In this document: piece by piece, positions 25,698 to 34,668 of the stretch
Layout of the letters: each line of letters begins with the position of its first letter
How positions within the stretch are numbered: the first letter of the stretch is position 1
Assembly (NCBI GenBank): GCA_963814355.1
Contig: CAWFCZ010000026.1
Coordinates: 28,560 to 92,559 of the forward strand
DNA: 64,000 nucleotides
Source of the DNA: JADGOV01 sp963814355
GTDB taxonomy: Bacteria; Actinomycetota; Actinomycetes; JADGOV01
Direction of reading: 5' to 3'
The notes under the pieces: model-generated
Told to the model about the DNA's origin: nothing
The model's input: only the letters and a program-made list of their open reading frames with translations
Databases searched by the model: none
Translations under genes and position numbers: made by a program

Positions 25698-26658
25698 GGA
25701 TCTTGTAGTGCTTCATGACGCTATCGGTGAAGGCGACTGCCTCGTTGGCAGTGGTGGGCACGGAGAACATGCTCTCTGCCGCCGCCGACAAAGCGCCAGC
25801 AGTCCCCTGGATCTCGTGCACGAGGACCCGGTCGTGGACCAACTGCGTCGAGTAGAAGAGGCCCAGCAACGGCGGCTGGCCCGGAAGGCCTTGAGCGAGC
25901 ATCGCTAGCCGATCCCAGCGGCGCCTGTCGGTCGTCCGGTAGTACCTGTGAAACGAGCTGACCAGGTCGGCGCCTTTGGTGTGCTTCTTCATCTCAACGA
26001 CCGCTCGCGCCTCGTGGGTGACGGCGGACACCAGTACGACGTCCGCATCACCCGGCCATGGGGTCCGTGTCTTGGACAGCGCAGCTTCAAGGGTCGTGTA
26101 GCTCCAGTACAGGCCCTTCTGCGGGACGAAGTACTCCCCGGTATGCCGGTAGATGCGCGTCTGGATTACCTGCCAAGACACCACCTCTACCTTGGTGGGG
26201 CGCCCGTCCTGCCCGAAGGGACACAGCAGGACGTGTCCGCGGCCGTCCTCCCAGGAGAACCACTCCGGGATGATCGCCCAAGCAGGTGACAGACCGCCGA
26301 GCATCGCCAACTCGTACACGCCCGCGGCCTCTACGAAGTTGGACGGGTCTACGGCCAGAGCCGCGGTGACCGCCTCCTCGTCGTAGGCCGCGACCCCGCC
26401 AGGCTCCTCGACCGCGGAGCGCTTCATCCACAGGATCGGCTCCAGGGAGCCTGTCGACCAGTTGATGAAGAAGTCGAAGCTCACCGCGTACAACCCGGCG
26501 GCGGACAGGGTCGCTACGTCGAACCAGGCCTCCGGCGGTCCCCAGCCTGGCCGCGATACCGAAAGCTGTTGTCGGTTGCCGACTCTGGCGTGGACTGGCC
26601 GTGTAGCGCGCCAGCGCCTAGACGCCGACTGCTGCGGTCGAGCACTCGCGTCCGACAT
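25690..26658 (-). CDS. Uncharacterised first gene of the type III restriction operon, nuclease-like motif
   Basis: A 322-residue protein starting at ATG 26658 with GGAGG upstream, and overlapping mod by eight bases. The middle reads WPGDADVVLVSAVTHEARAV then VEMKKHTKG, which fits the Asp ... Glu-x-Lys arrangement of PD-(D/E)XK nucleases (about residues 203-232). The N-terminal half has beta-rich segments (GLYAVSFDFFINW; WAIIPEWFSWEDGRGHVLL). Ordinary type III systems have only mod and res. The motif is short and the fold call is inference, but the operon position is certain. Confidence 0.6.
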   Translation of the reverse strand: MSDASARPQQSASRRWRATRPVHARVGNRQQLSVSRPGWGPPEAWFDVATLSAAGLYAVSFDFFINWSTGSLEPILWMKRSAVEEPGGVAAYDEEAVTAALAVDPSNFVEAAGVYELAMLGGLSPAWAIIPEWFSWEDGRGHVLLCPFGQDGRPTKVEVVSWQVIQTRIYRHTGEYFVPQKGLYWSYTTLEAALSKTRTPWPGDADVVLVSAVTHEARAVVEMKKHTKGADLVSSFHRYYRTTDRRRWDRLAMLAQGLPGQPPLLGLFYSTQLVHDRVLVHEIQGTAGALSAAAESMFSVPTTANEAVAFTDSVMKHYKIHG

Positions 26659-26721
26659 CCGGCCTCCCAGGTAGTCCCCCGTGGGCCCTCCACTGTCTAT
26701 CAGCCACGGTTGCGCCTGTAG

Positions 26722-26758
26722 GGGGTCGCCTGAGTAACGGCGGGATTTCCGTTGTTAG
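26722..26758 (+). repeat. Tn3-family left inverted repeat
   Basis: The 37-bp terminal repeat starts with GGGG and ends GGATTTCCGTTGTTAG, matching the right end at 35 of 37 positions. Confidence 0.92.
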
Positions 26759-27123
26759 GACCGTCCGCGGAGCGGGAGACCGGCGCGGCTGAGTTCCCCC
26801 GATTGACATCGGAGGTGTACGGGGTCGAGCGGGAAAGGAACAGCGAAGGCCCTAGCCCGCCAGTGTCCAGCCCGGAGTTGGGTGCGGGCGGTCCCGTTGT
26901 TGCCGAAGTGGTAGACGGTCACAGGAGGCCGCTACCTTCCCACGGAGGCCCAGACGGTGTGATCCGACAGACACGACCGCCAGAGCCAGCACCCCGACGA
27001 CTGGCAGTCCGACCATGACGAGGTCATCGAGCGCCGACGCCTCCGGCGCGGTCCGGACAGTGCCCGGGGGGGCCCGGAAGCAGGCGTCGCCGGCTTTGCC
27101 CGTGGGTCTGTGGCCCGGCTGAG
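26759..27123. other. Non-coding left part of the Tn3-family element
   Basis: Frames here are open only by composition. None has a credible start, codon pattern or motif. No cargo gene is visible between the left repeat and the recombinase. Confidence 0.4.
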
Positions 27124-28025
27124 TCAGCGTCGCCGCCGGGCCGGGTCACGCTCGGCGACGTGGCGGGCGACGGCGTCCGGCCCCGGCCGGGCGTAGCGCT
27201 CGAGGCTGCGCACCGACGTGTGCCGGGACCGGGCCAGCAGCATGACCAGGCTGTCGCCGTCCTCGGCGGCGTGGGTCAGCGCGGAATGCCGCAGCTGGTG
27301 CAGCGTCCACCCGGTCGTCGCGGTGAACGCCGCGGCGGCGCGGCGGTAGGACAGCCGGGCCCGGCCGGTGGCCGGGTCGAGGTCGACGGTGGCGACTGCG
27401 CGGGTGGGTGCCCGATCGGCCAGGAACACCGGGCCGACACCCCGGCCGGCGAGCAGTCGGGGTAGCAGCTGAGCGGTCCCGGTCTGCCAGAACACCCATT
27501 CCGTCGCGCCGCCCTTCGACCGCACCTGGGCCGCTTGTTCGCCACGTCGAGGTCGGCGACGTCGAGGGCGAGGATCTCTCCGGTGCGGGCCGCGGTCTCA
27601 TACAGCAGCCGCCACAGCGTCTTCTCCCGCAGCGGCACGTCCCGTCGCCACAGGGTCTCGACCTGCCGGTAGGTCAACGCCCGGGTCCGGTCCGGGACCT
27701 CCCGCCGCCGGGCCAGCCCACCCGTCGGGTTCTCGGCGAGCCAGCCCTGGGCCCGCCACCATCGGATCGCCGACCGCAGCGTCGCCAGCTCCCGGTTCCA
27801 CGTCGCCGGCGAGACGCCGTCATACCGCCGGCGAAACCAGCCCTCCACGGTCGCGGCGTCGACCTCGCCGAGCCGGGTATCCGGGCCGAGGCCGCCGGCC
27901 AGGCCGGTCAACGACGCGGTGTACACCCGCCGGGTCGTCAGCGCCAGCTCGACTCCGTCGAGGTAATTGTCCACCGCCGTGCCCACCGTGGGCGGGACGT
28001 GCGGCAGCCGCGCGACCTGACCCAT
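27124..28025 (-). pseudogene. Transposon tyrosine recombinase (TnpI-like), frameshifted
   Basis: Start is ATG 28025 with GGAGG six bases upstream. The core-binding domain runs through LALTTRRVYTASLTGL and WNRELATLRSAIRWW; the catalytic Arg is in YETAARTGEIL. Near 27540 the frame changes by one base. The rest reads RSKGGATEWVF (Lys), then WTLHQLRHSALTHAAEDG (His and Arg), and RSRHTSVRSLERYARPG (His and the Tyr nucleophile). All catalytic residues survive, so one base correction would give an intact enzyme of about 300 residues that resolves transposition cointegrates. Confidence 0.85.
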
Positions 28026-28044
28026 CAGCGACCTCCGGACTGTG

Positions 28045-28123
28045 GTGGCAGCAAATGCGGGCACCTGGCAGCCCACGTCGGGAAGTGTCCGCCGCTAGCC
28101 TCCCACGACCGTGGCAGCAAATG
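28045..28123. promoter_or_regulatory. Candidate internal resolution site between recombinase and transposase
   Basis: GTGGCAGCAAATG occurs at 28045-28057 and again at 28111-28123 in the same orientation. It lies in the 178-base gap between the divergent recombinase and transposase genes. In Tn4430-like elements this gap holds the recombination core and accessory repeats. The two divergent promoters must also be here. Confidence 0.5.
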
Positions 28124-28203
28124 GCCTATTCACTGCCGTAACCGAGAGCCGCCCGTGTCAGCGTCGTCCCGGACACCCGCGAACCCCTCGGGACGAGGCC
28201 GCC

Positions 28204-31163
28204 ATGCCGATGAGAGTGCTGACCGACGCCGAGCTCGCGCAGCTGTCGGGCTATCCGCGCGACATCGGGGCCGAAGACCTCACCACCTTCTTCCGCCTCG
28301 ACGCCGACACCCGGCGGTGGCTGGTCGCCGAGCACCGCGGGCCGGGCAACCGGCTCGGGCTGGCGCTGCAGCTTGCCACCCTGCCCTGGCTCGGCTTCGT
28401 CCCCGACGACGTGACCGCCGCTCCGGCCGACCGGCTCGCCGACCAGCTGGATGTCGACCCGACCGCGCTGGCCGGCTACGGCGGCTGGCAGGACCGCACC
28501 CGCACCGAGCACCTGCGGCAGGTCCTGGACCGGCTGGGCTGGTCGACGGCCTCCGCGGCTGCGCTGAAAGTGCTCGACGACTTTCTGCTCGCCCGGGCCC
28601 TCGAGCACGACGCACCCACCCTGCTGCTGCAACTCGCCGGCGAGCACCTGCGCGCCGAGCGGGTGGCCCGCCCGGCCGTCCGGGAACTGCTGCGGCGGGT
28701 CGCGGCCGCCCGTGTCCACGCTCAGGTCGAGACGGCACGCCGGCTACAGCCCCTGCTCACTACCGCCCGCCGCGTGGAGTTGGACCAGCTGCTGGCGCTC
28801 GACCCCGACCTCGGGATGAGCCGGCTGGTGTGGCTGCGTCGCGGCGCGACCAGCGCCACCGCCGAGGTCATCAAGGCGGAGCTGGACAAGCTGACGTTCC
28901 TGCGCCGCCTCGACGCCGACACCGTCGACCTGTCCGGCTTGCCACCGGCGCGCCGCCGGTTCCTGGCCCAGCTCGGTCGCCGTTCCACCGCCCAGGCGCT
29001 GGCCCGCAGCGACCCCGACCGGCGGCATCCGATCCTCCTCGCCACCCTCGCCGAGACTGCGGTAGAGATCCTCGACGAGCTGGTGGCGTTGTTCGACCAG
29101 GCGCTGGCCGTCGCCGACAGCCGGGCCCGCCACCAGATCGCCGAACGGCTCCTCGCCCAGGCCCACGCCGAGACCGAACGCGACCAGCTGCTGGACAACC
29201 TGCTCGACGTGCTCGCCGACCCTGACGTGGCGGACGAGGCCGTCGGCGGGCTGCTTCGCCGGCGGCTGGGCTGGGAGCGGCTGCGCGGCGCCCGCCGGCC
29301 TGCCTCCGTGCGGCCGCCGCGCGACCACGGCCACCTTGCGCTGCTCGATGCCCGCTACAACCATCTGCGGGCGTTCACCCCGGCGGTGCTGGCCACGCTT
29401 CCGCTGGCCGGCGGCCCGGACGCCGCCACCCTGCTCACCGCGGTCGACGTACTTCGCGAGCTCAACGCCACCGGCCGACGCCGCGTTCCCGCCGACGCGC
29501 CCGCCGACTTCGTCCCGACCCGGTGGCGAAGCTACCTCGACGGCGGCGCGGAGGGCCGCGGAGCGGCCCACCGCCATTACTGGGAGCTCGCCGTGCTCTA
29601 CCGGCTGCAGACCGCGCTGCGCTCCGGCGACGTGTGGGTCCGCGGTTCCCGCCGCCACGCCGACCCCGCCAGTCACCTCATCCCCGCCGACCGCTGGCCG
29701 CCGCTGCGCGCCGAGTTCTGCGCCCTGACCGGCACCGCTGCATTCGCAGGAGACCAGCTGGCCCGCTTCGACACGGAGCTGATCGCCGCCCTCACCGACC
29801 TCGAGCCGATCCTCGCCGGCCGCGGCGGCCCCGCCCGGCTCGGCGACGACGGGCAGCTCATCGTCCCTCCGCTGCCCGCCGAGCAGCTCCCCAACGTGGC
29901 CAGCCTGCTACCCCACGTCGACCTGCCCAGCCTGCTCATCGAGGTCGACGGCTGGACCGCGTTCACCGACACCCTCACCCACGCCGGCGGCGCCAGCCCC
30001 CGTGCCCCGGAGCTGCGCCGCAAACCTCTACGCGGCGATCCTGGCGCAGGCCTGCAACATCGGCATCGCCGGGATGGCCGACGCCTCCGGCATCAGCCAG
30101 GACACCCTGGCCTGGACGACCCAGTGGTACCTGCGCGAGGACACCCTGCGGGACGCCAACATGCTGCTGGTCAACCGCCACCACAGCGAGCCGCTGGCCG
30201 CCCTCTGGGGCGGCGGCACCCTGTCCTCCTCCGACGGACAGCGGTTCCCCCAGCGCGGGAAGAGCCTCACCGCCCGGGCGCTGTCCCGGTACTTCCTCGA
30301 CGAGGGCACCACCACCTACACCCACGTCGCGGACCAGCACTCCACCTACGGCACCAAGGTCATCCCCTCCACCGTGCGGGAAGCGACGTACGTCCTGGAC
30401 GAGATCCTCGGCAACCCCACCGACCTGCCCATCGCCGAACACGCCGTCGACACCCACGGGCAGACCCTCGCTGCGTTCGCCGCCTTCGACCTGCTCGGTC
30501 TGCACCTGTCCCCGCGGATCCGCGACCTGGCCAGCCTGCAGCTTTACCGGCTCGGCCCCGCCCGTGGACTCGCCGCATTCCCGCACGCCGGGCCGCTGCT
30601 CACCCGACCCATCCAGACCGAGCTCATCACCGAGCCAATGGGACGAGCTACTCCGCCTCGCCGGCTCGCTGAAATTCGGGCACGCCACCGCCTCCCTGCT
30701 CATCGGCAAACTTCAGGCGAGCGAACGGCAGAACCAGTTGACCAGAGCGCTCCTCGAGTACGGCCGCCTGGTGCGCACGATCTTCGTCCTGCGCTACCTG
30801 GCCGACGAGGCACTGCAGCGCCGGGTCCATCAGCAGCTGAACAAAGGCGAGAGCCTCCACGCGCTGCGCCGCCGGCTGTTCTTCGCCCACGAAGGCCACG
30901 TCCGCCGTCGCCATCACGCCGAGCAGACCGAGCAGGCCCTGTGCCTGACCATGACCACCAACGCCGTCGTGCTGTCCAACACCGTCTACCCCCAGGCGGC
31001 CCTCGACGCCCTCCGACTGCACAGCCACGACGTCGACGACCAGGCCGCCGCGCATCTCTCACCAGCCATGCACGAGCACATCAACCCCTACGGCAGCTAC
31101 ACCTTCGACGTCGACCAGGAACTCGGCCGTGGCGGCCTCCGCCCGCTCCGCGAACTGCCCTAA
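28204..31163 (+). pseudogene. tnpA: Tn3-family transposase with two frameshifts
   Basis: About 985 residues when joined, a normal TnpA length. It starts MPMRVLTDAELAQLSGYPRD at ATG 28204. The first frame is good to PRAPELRR (about 30020). The second frame reads ILAQACNIGIAGMADASGIS through NRHHSEPLAALWGGGTLSSS, HVADQHSTYGTKVI and LGNPTDLPIAEHAVDTHG, containing the acidic catalytic residues, to about 30640. The third frame continues GSLKFGHATASLLIGKL to INPYGSYTFDVDQEL and TAA 31161-31163 inside the right repeat. Both breaks are small indels. Confidence 0.88.
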
Positions 31164-31196
31164 CAACGGAAATCCCGTCGATACTCAGGCGACCCC
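31160..31196 (-). repeat. Tn3-family right inverted repeat
   Basis: A 37-bp repeat, inverted relative to 26722-26758. It includes the transposase stop codon at 31161-31163. Confidence 0.92.
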
Positions 31197-31269
31197 GTGT
31201 TCAAAGGAGAACCGCTCGCTGTGTGACACCCCCGTGCCGATCACACCGGTGGGCTGTTGAGGTGCTCAA

Positions 31270-31392
31270 TACGGCAGGCGATCCAGCCCGGCCCCACACG
31301 CAGGGTTCACCCGGGGACGTCCTGGTCGGTGCGTCCTCACCTCCTCTGCAACCCCGGGCTGCGGTGGCGACATCAAAGCTCCGGTGGTAGTG
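31270..31392 (+). pseudogene. Fragment of a pentapeptide-protein gene next to the transposon
   Basis: A frame reading AIQPGPHTQGSPGD matches AIQPGPRTQGSPGD in the protein at 32850-33584; the DNA match is 31281-31326 with 33165-33211. After it the sequence diverges, ending in TAG at about 31390. It begins about 80 bases right of the Tn3 end, so an earlier paralogue was probably truncated by or near that insertion. The remaining bases of 31197-31432 show nothing else. Confidence 0.6.
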
Positions 31393-31432
31393 AGTGAGAG
31401 GTGGGGGAGGCGCTAGAGCCGGGAGGTTTGCT

Positions 31433-32527
31433 TCACCTCTCTTCTTCCCCCCCGGGTCCGGACGATTGCTGTGCCGGCTCCGCTTCTGTGGCTGGGACCG
31501 CCGGGACGGCAGGCGATGCCGCGGACGCGCCGACTCCCGTGCCCGCCGCCTGCGGAGCCAACGGCAGGTTTTGCGGCTCCAGGTCCCGCAGCAGCCGCCC
31601 CAGAGCCGCGTTCATCGTCCGCTCCGCGCCCATATCAGGGGGGCGGACCATCCCGAGCCGGTCGTACAGCGCGAGCCGGTTCATGTCGATTAGCACCATT
31701 AGCGCGGTTCCATAGCCCTCTGCGACCCCGACCGCCCCTCGGTAGAACAGATACGTCGCCGTGTACGGCACGAGCATGAGTAGGAGCCACAGCCCGCACC
31801 GCCACAGTGCTATCCCGGTGCAGGCCGTGGCTAACGCGGACAACACGACCAGCCGGACCGTGAGGTCCAGCAGGGTCCGCTGGTCGTTGAGATAGGCGAG
31901 GTCCGCTGGTGCTGCGACCACAGTCAGGTGAGGTGTGATCGTGACGCCCGGCAGGTTGTACCTAGCGCCGGCATCCGCCTCGTACCGCCGCAGGACGTTG
32001 CCCAGCCGGGTGGGCCGTACGTCGTTTCGGCGACGCGGATAACGCAAGATCAGCCGGCTCGCCTCGCCGTAGGCACTTAGGTCCGGTAGGTGCTCGGCGT
32101 CGACCTGCCGGGCGTCGGGGTGGTTCGGGGACTGTCCGGCGTCGATCAGCCTGCGCAGCCCGGCGCCCTGCAACCTCAGCAAGGAGGCCCGAACCTTACG
32201 GTGGTAGAGGATCCGGCGGTTCATCGCCGCTTGGGCGGAGCGGCTCGTTCCCCAGTAGCCCTCGCAGAACTGCACCAGCGAGAACTGCAGAGGGTGCAGG
32301 AGGAGGCCGACGAGGAGGCTGACCAGGGCGAGAACCGCCACCCCGCCGAGCCCCAGGTCCGTAAACGCGCGCCCGGCCCGCGCCCACTCCACCCTTCCCG
32401 TCCAAGGATCGGCCTGAGCCAGCGCGTACAGGTAGCTGACGAGCAGGGTGGAGGGGATGACGGTCAGGACGCTGAAGTACCGCCCGACGGCGGACGCGGG
32501 AGTAGAGACGACGTCGAGGACGGACAC
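31433..32527 (-). CDS. Multispanning membrane protein
   Basis: A 364-residue protein. Hydrophobic segments are near residues 20-40 (VLTVIPSTLLVSYLYAL), 58-78 (GGVAVLALVSLLVGLLL), 232-252 (VRLVVLSALATACTGIAL) and 255-275 (LWLLLMLVPYTATYLFY). A polar loop of about 150 residues lies between the second and third. The C-terminal 50 residues are Ala/Pro/Glu-rich and disordered. Start is GTG 32527, six bases after the stop of a small zinc-ribbon gene, so the two are probably co-transcribed. No family recognised. Confidence 0.65.
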   Translation of the reverse strand: MSVLDVVSTPASAVGRYFSVLTVIPSTLLVSYLYALAQADPWTGRVEWARAGRAFTDLGLGGVAVLALVSLLVGLLLHPLQFSLVQFCEGYWGTSRSAQAAMNRRILYHRKVRASLLRLQGAGLRRLIDAGQSPNHPDARQVDAEHLPDLSAYGEASRLILRYPRRRNDVRPTRLGNVLRRYEADAGARYNLPGVTITPHLTVVAAPADLAYLNDQRTLLDLTVRLVVLSALATACTGIALWRCGLWLLLMLVPYTATYLFYRGAVGVAEGYGTALMVLIDMNRLALYDRLGMVRPPDMGAERTMNAALGRLLRDLEPQNLPLAPQAAGTGVGASAASPAVPAVPATEAEPAQQSSGPGGEEER

Positions 32528-32533
32528 CGGACG

Positions 32534-32700
32534 CTAGACCGACCCGCCGCACTCCGGGCACTGGCGGTCCTTGTTACGTACAACATCGGCTTGGCAGTCC
32601 GGACACCAGGCAGCATCGTCCGGCCTCGTGGTGTCGGGACCGGGGGGCGGCGGGGGAGGGTTAAAAGACCATCCCCGCGAGCACCGCCACGGAGGCGGCT
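32534..32700 (-). CDS. Small zinc-ribbon protein (start uncertain)
   Basis: The frame ending in TAG at 32536-32534 reads DDAAWCPDCQADVVRNKDRQ then CPECGGSV, two CPxC knuckles of a zinc ribbon. Upstream residues are proline-rich (FNPPPPPPGPD) and no good start codon is visible, so the 5' limit given is a guess. It is followed after six bases by the membrane protein gene at 32527. Confidence 0.45.
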
Positions 32701-32849
32701 GCCCCCACTCGCCATCTCATCCCTCGACCCTCCCCGGGCACCCCTCGCCTTAGGTTAGGCGGCTGCCGGCGCGGCGTCACCAGGGGCGAAACGGCTGAAA
32801 CGCCGACAACCTCCGCCGATGACCTGCTCCGTGCTGGCAGGGTGCGGTA

Positions 32850-33584
32850 ATGACCGGAGCAGCGCAGGTCAGCGGGAAGGAACGCACCCCGCAGCCGGTC
32901 GACCCGCCGGCTGGACCGGCCCGCTCCTGGGCCTGGTTCCTGCCCGTCGCCGGCATCGTGCTCACCGCGGCCGCCAGCGAGTGGGGAGGGGTTCTCGCGA
33001 CGGTCGAAGGCGCCGTCGTCGCGGCCTTCGGCGCTGTTGTCGCGTTTGTGCTCAGTGATCTCGCTCCTGGCTCTCGCCTGCACCGAGGCCTCGTCCTGGT
33101 CGGCTCCGCCGCCCTCGCCGGCGGTCTCCTCATCACCCTGGCACTGCCCGCGGTACGGCTGGCGATCCAGCCCGGCCCCCGCACGCAGGGTTCACCCGGC
33201 GACGGGACCCGGCTCCGTCAAGGCGACGTGAGTGAACGGCAGCTGCGGGCCGAAGGCCTGCAGGGGGTGGTGCTCGACGGGCTCGTGCTCAGAAGCCTCG
33301 CCCTACAGGGCCTGCAAGCGCAGGGAGCGTCGTTCAAGGGAACCGACCTTCGATTCGCCGACCTGCGCGGGGCCGACCTGCGGGGTACCCGCATGCAGGG
33401 GGCGGACCTGCGGGGCGCGGTGATGCGCGGCACCTGCCTCGCGGGCGCGCAGCTCGACCAAGCGCAGCTCGCCGGAGCCGACTTCACCGGCGCCGACCGG
33501 TCCGGTGCGACCTACCCTCCGGATGCCCGCACGACGACCATCGGATGGGCCACGGCCACACGGACCTCCGGCGCCTGCCGCTGA
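32850..33584 (+). CDS. Membrane-anchored pentapeptide-repeat protein
   Basis: A 244-residue protein. Two or three hydrophobic segments in the first 115 residues (WFLPVAGIVLTAAASEWGG; VVAAFGAVVAFVLSDL; GLVLVGSAALAGGLLITLAL) are followed by a polar linker. Pentapeptide repeats of the A(D/N)LxG type follow from about residue 150 to 215 (FADLRGADLRGTRMQGADLR). The repeats would form a right-handed beta-helix facing the cytoplasm. The linker segment is duplicated at 31270-31392. Function unknown. Confidence 0.75.
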   Translation: MTGAAQVSGKERTPQPVDPPAGPARSWAWFLPVAGIVLTAAASEWGGVLATVEGAVVAAFGAVVAFVLSDLAPGSRLHRGLVLVGSAALAGGLLITLALPAVRLAIQPGPRTQGSPGDGTRLRQGDVSERQLRAEGLQGVVLDGLVLRSLALQGLQAQGASFKGTDLRFADLRGADLRGTRMQGADLRGAVMRGTCLAGAQLDQAQLAGADFTGADRSGATYPPDARTTTIGWATATRTSGACR

Positions 33585-33912
33585 CCGGGCGGTAGGACCG
33601 GCCATGGGCGGCATCTGTGCTGCTCGCCGCGGCCCGGTTCGTCGGCCGGGATGAGAACAAGCAGCTCCTCGCCCTTCCTCGCCCAACTCGCCGTCCTGAC
33701 CGACGCCGTGACCCGGCCGGGCTCTCGGTCTCCCGCGCCGGTCGCGGCTGGCCGCGGTAGGACTCACCGGAGTCGTGGTGAGCCGCCGGGTCTCCTCGCA
33801 GCTCCCGGTCGGAACCGTCGCAGACTTCTCCCGGGCGGCGGCAACTCGATCGGCCTCGGCAGCAGCGTCCTGCTGTACCTCTCCGCCGGGTAATCCCGCC
33901 CCAACCTAAGCA
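33585..33912. other. Stretch without a recognisable gene
   Basis: This lies between the pentapeptide-repeat gene and the end of the VWA gene, which converge here. Open frames have no coding character. A terminator would be expected, but no clear hairpin with a T tract was found. Confidence 0.4.
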
Positions 33913-34668
33913 TTAGTCGCGGGTGAGGTGTTGGCCGGTGGCGGTGGCGAGGAGTTTGCCGAAGGTGAGTGCGGTGTTGGTGGGGTCGCGGCCGTGGAAG
34001 GCGGTGCTGGGGGCGTAGGGCAGGATGCGGGTCCACCGGTCGGGGGTGGGCAGTTTGGGGCTGGGTCGGAGGAGCCGGATCTGGTCGACGTCGGCGTGTT
34101 GCAGGCTGGTCAGCATCGCAGCCGGGTCGGTTTCGGCGATGAGCCCGTCGGAGATGACCGCGGCGAGGGTGCGGCAGCGGCTGGCGGGTTGGCCGGCGAG
34201 GGCGGTGACGGCGGTGGTCAGCGCGCTGCCGGTCGGGTCGATGGCGGGCTGGGTGAGGCCGGCGGCGGGGAGCCGGGCGGTCGGGGTCGTGGGGAGGCCG
34301 GCGGCGGCGGTGCCGCCCCAGTCGATGACCGCGAGTTCGTCGTCGGGGCGCAGGTTGGCCGGCGCCCAGTGCAGGACCTCTTCGACGGCGGCGGCGCGGG
34401 GGGTGGTGTAGCGGGCCATCGAGCCGGACTCGTCGGCGAGCAGGGCGAGCCGGATGCAGCCTGGGCCGCGGGGGCCGACCAGCCGGGCGTCGGCCAGGCT
34501 GGTCGGCGTGCCGGCGCCGGCCTGGGCGCAGCGGACGGCGGTCAGCAGCAGGGTCAGCAGCGCGGCGAGGAGCAGCCACAGCCGGCGCCGGGAGCCGGCG
34601 GGCAGGCCGGGGGGGCCGCCGACGGCGGGCAGCTGGGGGAGGTCGGTGATGGCGCCGGAGGGGGTCAC
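33913..34668 (-). CDS. VWA-domain protein with N-terminal membrane anchor
   Basis: A 251-residue protein. A hydrophobic segment (LWLLLAALLTLLLTAV, about residues 30-45) is followed by a von Willebrand factor A fold. The metal-binding motif is LLADESGSMARY (DxSxS), with a Thr/Ser region near DPTGSALTTAV and Asp in VISDGLIAE. Such domains bind a partner through a divalent metal. Start GTG 34668 overlaps the stop of the upstream membrane protein gene by four bases (GTGA), so the two form a unit. Confidence 0.8.
   Translation of the reverse strand: MTPSGAITDLPQLPAVGGPPGLPAGSRRRLWLLLAALLTLLLTAVRCAQAGAGTPTSLADARLVGPRGPGCIRLALLADESGSMARYTTPRAAAVEEVLHWAPANLRPDDELAVIDWGGTAAAGLPTTPTARLPAAGLTQPAIDPTGSALTTAVTALAGQPASRCRTLAAVISDGLIAETDPAAMLTSLQHADVDQIRLLRPSPKLPTPDRWTRILPYAPSTAFHGRDPTNTALTFGKLLATATGQHLTRD

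Larger units (their letters stand above)
26722..31196 (+). mobile_element. Tn3-family transposon with 37-bp inverted repeats and a tyrosine recombinase
   Basis: The 37-bp ends at 26722-26758 and 31160-31196 are inverted repeats differing at two positions, and begin GGGGTCGCCTGAGTA. Between them lie a divergent tyrosine recombinase (minus) and a Tn3-type transposase (plus) whose stop codon is inside the right repeat. The five bases outside the ends (TGTAG and GTGTT) do not match, so no target duplication survives. The use of a tyrosine instead of a serine recombinase resembles Tn4430-type elements. Confidence 0.9.
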
